Origin: JAAYJR01 sp964563975
Lineage (GTDB): Bacteria; Bacteroidota; Bacteroidia; Bacteroidales; Prolixibacteraceae
Reading direction: 5' to 3'
NCBI GenBank assembly: GCA_964563975.1
Contig: CAZLZJ010000048.1
Span: forward strand, 1 to 17,565
DNA: 17,565 bases
Part shown: positions 13,680 through 17,565 of the stretch, one piece after another
How the letters are laid out: each line of letters opens with the position of its first letter
Numbering within the stretch: the stretch's first letter is position 1
The notes under the pieces: model-generated
Database searches by the model: none
What the model was told of the DNA's origin: nothing
Seen by the model: only the letters and a program-made list of their open reading frames with translations
Position numbers and translations under genes: made by a program

Positions 13680-14625
13680 GCAACTTTTCCAAATCTATAT
13701 TTCCTCCTGAAAGAATAATACCAACTTTCTTATTTTGAACATTAACTTTTTCTTCAAGTATTGCTGCTAATGGAACTGCGGAAGAGGGCTCAACAATAAT
13801 CTTCATCCTCTCCCATATCAGCCTCATTGCCTCAATTATTGAATCTTCGGATACAGTGACAATATCATCAACCTTATCCCTGATTACAGTAAAATTCCTG
13901 CTTCCCAAAGAGGTAAGCAAACCATCAGCAATAGTTTTGGGATTAACGGAAGGAACCAGAACGCCTGAATGAAACGACTTGAATGCATCATCAGCACCTG
14001 CCGGTTCAGCAGCTATTACCCGGCACCCCGGAAGCAGCTCCTTTACGGTTATTGCAGTTCCGCTGATAAGTCCCCCTCCCCCAACCGGTGCCATTATCAA
14101 ATCAAATTTTCCGGCCTCTTCTATTAACTCCAAAGCAGCTGTGCCCTGACCCGCAATGACATAAAAATCATCATAAGGATGCACTATGGTTGCATCTGTC
14201 CGGGCTACCACTTCTAATAAAGTTGACTCACGCGATTCCAATGTTGGCTTACAATAGGTTATAACTGCACCATATCCTGCTACCGCCCGTTTTTTAATTT
14301 CTGATGAGTTCACGGGCATAACAATATTAGCGGTTATACCTTTAATTTTTGACGCAAGGGCAAGGGCAGCAGCATGGTTCCCCGATGAGTGCGTAGCCAC
14401 CCCTTTTTGTAAATCAATCCCCGGCGAAGCAAGGGCAAAAACAGCATTGCAGGCCCCCCTGAACTTAAAAGCTCCTGATTTCTGAAAATTTTCGCATTTA
14501 AAAAATAGTGAGGAACCTGTTATCCTGTTTATACTTTCTGAAGTAAAAACAGGAGTATGGTTAATGTAATTTTTTATACGTTCACGGGCCCTTTCTATAT
14601 CCAAAAAATCAGGAATAAATTGCAT
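13663..14625 (-). CDS. PLP-dependent threonine/serine dehydratase, serine racemase-like
   Basis: A fold-type II PLP enzyme of 320 residues without a C-terminal ACT domain, so not the isoleucine-regulated biosynthetic IlvA type. K54 in SGAFKFRGA is the Schiff-base lysine, SSGNHA (80-85) binds the substrate carboxylate and GGGG (182-185) the cofactor phosphate. It carries the features of eukaryotic-type serine racemase: S81 in the position of catalytic S84, and EPAGADD (208-214), whose E208, A212 and D214 correspond to the Mg2+ ligands of the human enzyme. Further matches are TIADGL, VDDIVTVSED and WERMKIIVEP. It may dehydrate threonine/serine, racemise serine, or both. It lies 14 bases downstream of gltX, probably cotranscribed. 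Confidence 0.88.
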   Translation of the reverse strand: MQFIPDFLDIERARERIKNYINHTPVFTSESINRITGSSLFFKCENFQKSGAFKFRGACNAVFALASPGIDLQKGVATHSSGNHAAALALASKIKGITANIVMPVNSSEIKKRAVAGYGAVITYCKPTLESRESTLLEVVARTDATIVHPYDDFYVIAGQGTAALELIEEAGKFDLIMAPVGGGGLISGTAITVKELLPGCRVIAAEPAGADDAFKSFHSGVLVPSVNPKTIADGLLTSLGSRNFTVIRDKVDDIVTVSEDSIIEAMRLIWERMKIIVEPSSAVPLAAILEEKVNVQNKKVGIILSGGNIDLEKLPKAPG

Positions 14626-14639
14626 ATTGAATTATCTAT

Positions 14640-16190
14640 TTAAACAGAAGCCATAAAACCCCCGGTGATTGTTTCAACTCCATTTTTTATTCTTGCTATA
14701 ACCTCATCTTTTCCAAGTAACTCAAAAATCTTAAATATGTCAGGCCCTTTACTTTCTCCTACAAGGCATAATCGCAAAGGAATCATAACTGAGCCAAAAC
14801 TCCACTCTTTTCCATTAATAAATTCTGAAAACTGTTGCTTTACTGACTCTGCATCCCACCTCTCATATCCGGAAAACAGACCGGCAATTGTAAGAAGCTT
14901 TGCAGAAGTATCATTTTGCCAATGCTTTTTAATAGTTTTTTTATCATAAGCAACAGGTGCAATAAAAAAATAGCCGCCATGCTCCCAAAGGTCTGAAACA
15001 AATTCGCATCTATCTTTTATTTCAGCTATTACCCTTACTATTTTCTCAACAGGCTCTTTAACCCCTTTTTCTGTCAGTACAGGAATAAAAAGATATGCCA
15101 GTTCCTCTTCGCTTTTTGCCTGAAAATAATGTTTGTTGAACCACCGCGCTTTTTCAGGGTCAAAGCGGGATCCGGATTTCACTACTCTGTCAAGCGTAAA
15201 AACCTTAGTCAGCTCTTCAAGGGAAAAAAATTCCTGCTCCGTACCCGGATTCCACCCTAACAGAGCCAAAAGGTTTATAACCGCCTCCGGGAAATAGCCC
15301 TCTTCACGGTAACCACGAAAAAATTCTCCCGTTGAGGGATCCTGCCATTGCAAAGGGAAAACAGGAAAACCCATTTTATCACCATCTCTTTTACTAAGTT
15401 TGCCTTTCCCTTTTGGTTTAAAAATCAAAGGCAGATGGGCAAACTGAGGTTTAACCGGCTCCCAGCCCAATGCACGATATAGCAATACATGAAGCGGCAA
15501 TGAAGAAAGCCACTCTTCACCTCTGATAACATGGGTTATCCCCATCAGATGATCATCAACAACATTGGCCAGGTGATATGTAGGCATTCCGTCTGATTTG
15601 AACAATATTTTATCATCAAGGCTTTTAGTTGTATTGAATGTTACTCTCCCCCTGATTAAATCATTTTCTGAAATATCTTCATCCTCAGGCATTTTAAAAC
15701 GAATAACATAAGGTTCACCACTATCTGACTTTTCTTTTACTTCCGACGGTGAAAGATTCAGTGAATTATTAAGCTTATTTCGGGTATTGATACCGTAAGA
15801 AAAAATCTCTCCTTCTGATTCCGACTTCCTCCTTAACTGTTCAATCTCCTCAAAGGTATCAAATGCAAGATATGCATTCCCTGATTCAATAAGCTTATCG
15901 GCATACTGTTTGTAAATCTCTTTTCGCTCACTTTGCCTGTAAGGGCCATAACCACCTCCTATGCCGGGCCCCTCATCGGGATTAAGGCCACACCACTTGA
16001 GGCTCTCCACAATATACTTTTCGGCTCCGGGAACCAACCGTTTCTGATCAGTATCCTCAATCCTCAGGATAAAATCACCATTACAGCCTTTTGCAAACAG
16101 ATAGTTAAATAAGGCAGTCCGCACACCACCTATATGAAGAGGCCCTGTGGGGCTCGGAGCAAACCTCACCCTTACTTTTCGGTTATTCAT
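14640..16190 (-). CDS. gltX: Glutamyl-tRNA synthetase
   Basis: Class I aminoacyl-tRNA synthetase that charges tRNA(Glu). The HIGH-type signature is PSPTGPLHIGG (12-22) and the KMSKS-type loop is KLSKR (264-268), followed by DGDKM. The Rossmann domain is interrupted by the acceptor-binding region with YHLANVVDDHLMGITHVIRGEEWL. The C-terminal third (about 380-516) is the anticodon-binding part. At 516 residues it is longer than E. coli GltX (471), as I recall is usual in Bacteroidota. The ATG at 16190 gives NNRKVRVRFAPSPTG; another ATG at 16197 is out of frame and stops after four codons. The dehydratase gene follows 14 bases after its stop. Confidence 0.97.
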   Translation of the reverse strand: MNNRKVRVRFAPSPTGPLHIGGVRTALFNYLFAKGCNGDFILRIEDTDQKRLVPGAEKYIVESLKWCGLNPDEGPGIGGGYGPYRQSERKEIYKQYADKLIESGNAYLAFDTFEEIEQLRRKSESEGEIFSYGINTRNKLNNSLNLSPSEVKEKSDSGEPYVIRFKMPEDEDISENDLIRGRVTFNTTKSLDDKILFKSDGMPTYHLANVVDDHLMGITHVIRGEEWLSSLPLHVLLYRALGWEPVKPQFAHLPLIFKPKGKGKLSKRDGDKMGFPVFPLQWQDPSTGEFFRGYREEGYFPEAVINLLALLGWNPGTEQEFFSLEELTKVFTLDRVVKSGSRFDPEKARWFNKHYFQAKSEEELAYLFIPVLTEKGVKEPVEKIVRVIAEIKDRCEFVSDLWEHGGYFFIAPVAYDKKTIKKHWQNDTSAKLLTIAGLFSGYERWDAESVKQQFSEFINGKEWSFGSVMIPLRLCLVGESKGPDIFKIFELLGKDEVIARIKNGVETITGGFMASV

Positions 16191-16212
16191 CGTTCATCTT
16201 TTTTAGTCAATG

Positions 16213-16225
16213 CAAAGATATCTTT
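16213..16225 (-). promoter_or_regulatory. gltX -7 promoter element overlapping a 12-base palindrome
   Basis: The minus strand reads TATCTTTG from 16220 to 16213, a full match to TAnnTTTG, placing the transcription start shortly before the gltX ATG at 16190. The box overlaps the perfect palindrome AAAGATATCTTT (16214-16225). A possible TTG at the -33 side (16247 to 16245) is 24 bases away, longer than the usual 19-20, so the upstream box is uncertain. Confidence 0.4.
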
Positions 16226-16285
16226 TTCTTAACATTTTTAATTCCAACAGCTGCAGTAGTTCGTAAGAGAACAAATATACCTTTT

Positions 16286-16300
16286 TTACGATTCGTAAAC
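16286..16300. promoter_or_regulatory. 15-base palindrome, candidate operator
   Basis: TTTACGA-T-TCGTAAA is perfect on both sides of one central base. It lies almost exactly midway between the gltX and kbl starts. A related half-copy, TTCGTAA, occurs at 16261-16267. The size and symmetry fit a dimeric repressor or activator site; I do not recognise the regulator. Confidence 0.45.
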
Positions 16301-16308
16301 TTGAATAT

Positions 16309-16339
16309 TTTCACAACATTATGATTAAATTTGTGAAAA
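16309..16339. promoter_or_regulatory. Spaced dyad upstream of kbl
   Basis: TTTTCACAA (16309-16317) and TTGTGAAAA (16331-16339) are perfect 9-base inverted arms with a 13-base spacer. Arm centres are 22 bases apart, about two helical turns, so a dimer could bind both on one face. TTTG at 16330-16333, inside the right arm, could also be a -33 box for kbl, but the -7 match downstream is poor. As RNA it would be a 9-pair stem. Confidence 0.45.
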
Positions 16340-16359
16340 AACATTTAATATATTATTTC

Positions 16360-16369
16360 ACCGATCGGT
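16360..16369. promoter_or_regulatory. ACCGATCGGT palindrome, candidate TetR-type operator
   Basis: A perfect 10-base G/C-containing palindrome in otherwise A/T-rich DNA, 22 bases before the kbl ATG. ACCG-N2-CGGT cores are common in operators of TetR-family repressors. Its placement between promoter and gene would suit repression of kbl. No TetR gene is in the window, so the link is by motif only. Confidence 0.4.
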
Positions 16370-16391
16370 ATAAACTTAACAATTTAGTATC

Positions 16392-17565
16392 ATGAATCAG
16401 GAATTAGTGAGAGATATCAGAATATCCTTAGAAGAACTGAAAGAGCAGGGTTTATATAAATCAGAAAGGATAATAACATCAGCACAGGGGCCGGAAATAC
16501 AGATATCTTCGGGTGAAACAGTCTTGAATCTTTGCTCAAACAACTACTTAGGACTGTCAAATCACCCTGAGGTGATAAAAGCAGCCCAGGAGATCATGAA
16601 TGACTGGGGCTTTGGATTATCGTCAGTCAGGTTCATTTGCGGAACACAAAAAATCCATAAGGACCTTGAATATAAAATGTCTGAATTTCTTGGTACTGAA
16701 GATACAATTCTATACTGTGCCTGCTTTGATGCAAACGGAGGTGTTTTTGAACCACTGCTTGGAGCTGAATCTGCAGTTATCTCCGACGAGCTGAATCATG
16801 CTTCAATTATCGACGGGATCAGATTATGCAAGGCGCGCCGATTTAGATATAAACACTCCTGCATGGAAGATCTTGAAAATTGTTTAAAAGAAGCAGCTGA
16901 TGCAAAATATAGGCTGATAGTTACTGATGGTATCTTTTCAATGGATGGGGATATGGCAAAACTTCCCGAAATTGTCAAATTGGCAGAAAAATACGGTGCG
17001 CTTGTACTTGTAGACGATTCGCATGCTACCGGTTATATTGGAGATCATGGAAGAGGAACAGCAGAATATTATGGATTAGAGGGTAAAATCGATATAATAA
17101 CTACAACATTTGGTAAGGCATTGGGTGGAGGAAACGGAGGATGCACCTCCGGTAAATGGGAGATAATAGAGATGCTGCGGCAAAGATCACGGCCCTATCT
17201 TTTTTCAAATACCCTTGCTCCCGCAACAGTTGGGGCTACATTGAAAGTTCTTGAGATACTGGCAGGATCGAACCTGCCGGCAAAAACAGTTGAAAATGCA
17301 CATTATTTCCGGTCACAAATGGAGAGAGCAGGCTTTGACCTGGTAAAAGGGAATAGCGCTATAATTCCGGTGATGGTTTATGATGAACCCCTTGCAGTTA
17401 AATTTGCTGATGAGCTGCTTAAAGAGGGAATTTATGTAACCGGATTCTGTTATCCTGTCGTTCCAAGAGGAAAAGCAAGAGTACGGGTCCAGCTTTCAGC
17501 AGCTCATACTATATGGCAAATGGACAAAGCTGTGGAAGCATTTATCAAAACAGCAAATAAATTAA
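16392..17565 (+). CDS. kbl: Glycine C-acetyltransferase (2-amino-3-ketobutyrate CoA ligase), cut by right edge
   Basis: PLP enzyme that splits 2-amino-3-ketobutyrate with CoA into glycine and acetyl-CoA, the second step of threonine breakdown after threonine dehydrogenase. The frame from ATG 16392 is open for 391 codons to the last base; homologues are about 395-398 residues, so only a few codons and the stop are missing. Residues strongly matching E. coli Kbl include RIITSAQ (26-32), SVRFICGTQ (78-86), CFDANGG (111-117), NHASIIDG (135-142), DDSHATG (208-214), the PLP lysine K242 in TFGKALGGG, RQRSRPYLFSN, and EGIYVTGF followed by YPVVPRGKAR. These separate it from BioF and 5-aminolevulinate synthase. 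It is divergent from gltX with a 197-base-plus regulatory gap. Confidence 0.95.
   Translation, partial: MNQELVRDIRISLEELKEQGLYKSERIITSAQGPEIQISSGETVLNLCSNNYLGLSNHPEVIKAAQEIMNDWGFGLSSVRFICGTQKIHKDLEYKMSEFLGTEDTILYCACFDANGGVFEPLLGAESAVISDELNHASIIDGIRLCKARRFRYKHSCMEDLENCLKEAADAKYRLIVTDGIFSMDGDMAKLPEIVKLAEKYGALVLVDDSHATGYIGDHGRGTAEYYGLEGKIDIITTTFGKALGGGNGGCTSGKWEIIEMLRQRSRPYLFSNTLAPATVGATLKVLEILAGSNLPAKTVENAHYFRSQMERAGFDLVKGNSAIIPVMVYDEPLAVKFADELLKEGIYVTGFCYPVVPRGKARVRVQLSAAHTIWQMDKAVEAFIKTANKL

Noticed and set aside
16600..16794. Short plus-strand open frame of 64 residues
   Set aside because: It is an out-of-frame shadow of kbl, whose own frame is open from 16392 to the window end.

Overview
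This is an AT-rich bacterial chromosomal window that reads as Bacteroidota, most likely Bacteroidales or a close relative. The evidence is the five-helix b558-type SdhC, the DUF4369/TlpA-like lipoprotein, an LpxH of the Bacteroidota type, the divergent prmC/ribD pair, a membrane-anchored EEP-family protein preceded by hydrophobic helices, and several TAnnTTTG boxes (the Bacteroidota -7 element) in the gaps. Nearly all of it is housekeeping DNA. I see no phage, IS, integron, CRISPR array, tRNA or rRNA, and no gap between genes exceeds about 200 bases.

Layout: (1) positions 1-977 hold the first codons of a probable conserved hypothetical gene running off the left edge, then sdhC (minus), then a divergent control region. 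(2) 978-2333 is a GntP-type gluconate/sugar-acid permease (plus), whose end overlaps the next gene. (3) 2330-7478 is a minus-strand series, in transcription order: a TlpA-like lipoprotein lacking its CXXC, lpxH, a FabH-like ketoacyl synthase, rmuC and a double zinc-ribbon protein. (4) 7674-8627 is ribF (plus), preceded by a long inverted repeat. (5) 8633-10596 holds prmC then an endonuclease/exonuclease/phosphatase-fold membrane protein (minus). (6) 10638-11684 is ribD (plus), divergent from prmC. (7) 11681-12100 is a small lipoprotein (minus). (8) 12228-13679 is a cardiolipin synthase (plus). (9) 13663-16190 is gltX then a serine racemase-like threonine/serine dehydratase (minus). (10) 16392 to the right edge is kbl (plus), open to the last base and cut a few codons before its expected stop.

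Functional themes are: flavin cofactor synthesis (ribD makes the riboflavin precursor, ribF turns riboflavin into FMN and FAD); envelope and lipid work (lpxH in lipid A synthesis, a FabH-like synthase, cardiolipin synthase, two lipoproteins); translation (gltX, prmC); and threonine/serine/glycine metabolism (dehydratase and kbl either side of gltX). All four convergent gene pairs overlap or nearly touch.

I found no convincing new multi-gene system. The parts most worth a second look are non-coding: four separate dyad-symmetric sites packed into the 201-base gltX/kbl control region, and a 13-base perfect inverted repeat ending 6 bases before the ribF start. Among proteins, the lipoprotein with a thioredoxin fold but no redox cysteines and the dehydratase carrying the full serine racemase residue set stand out.
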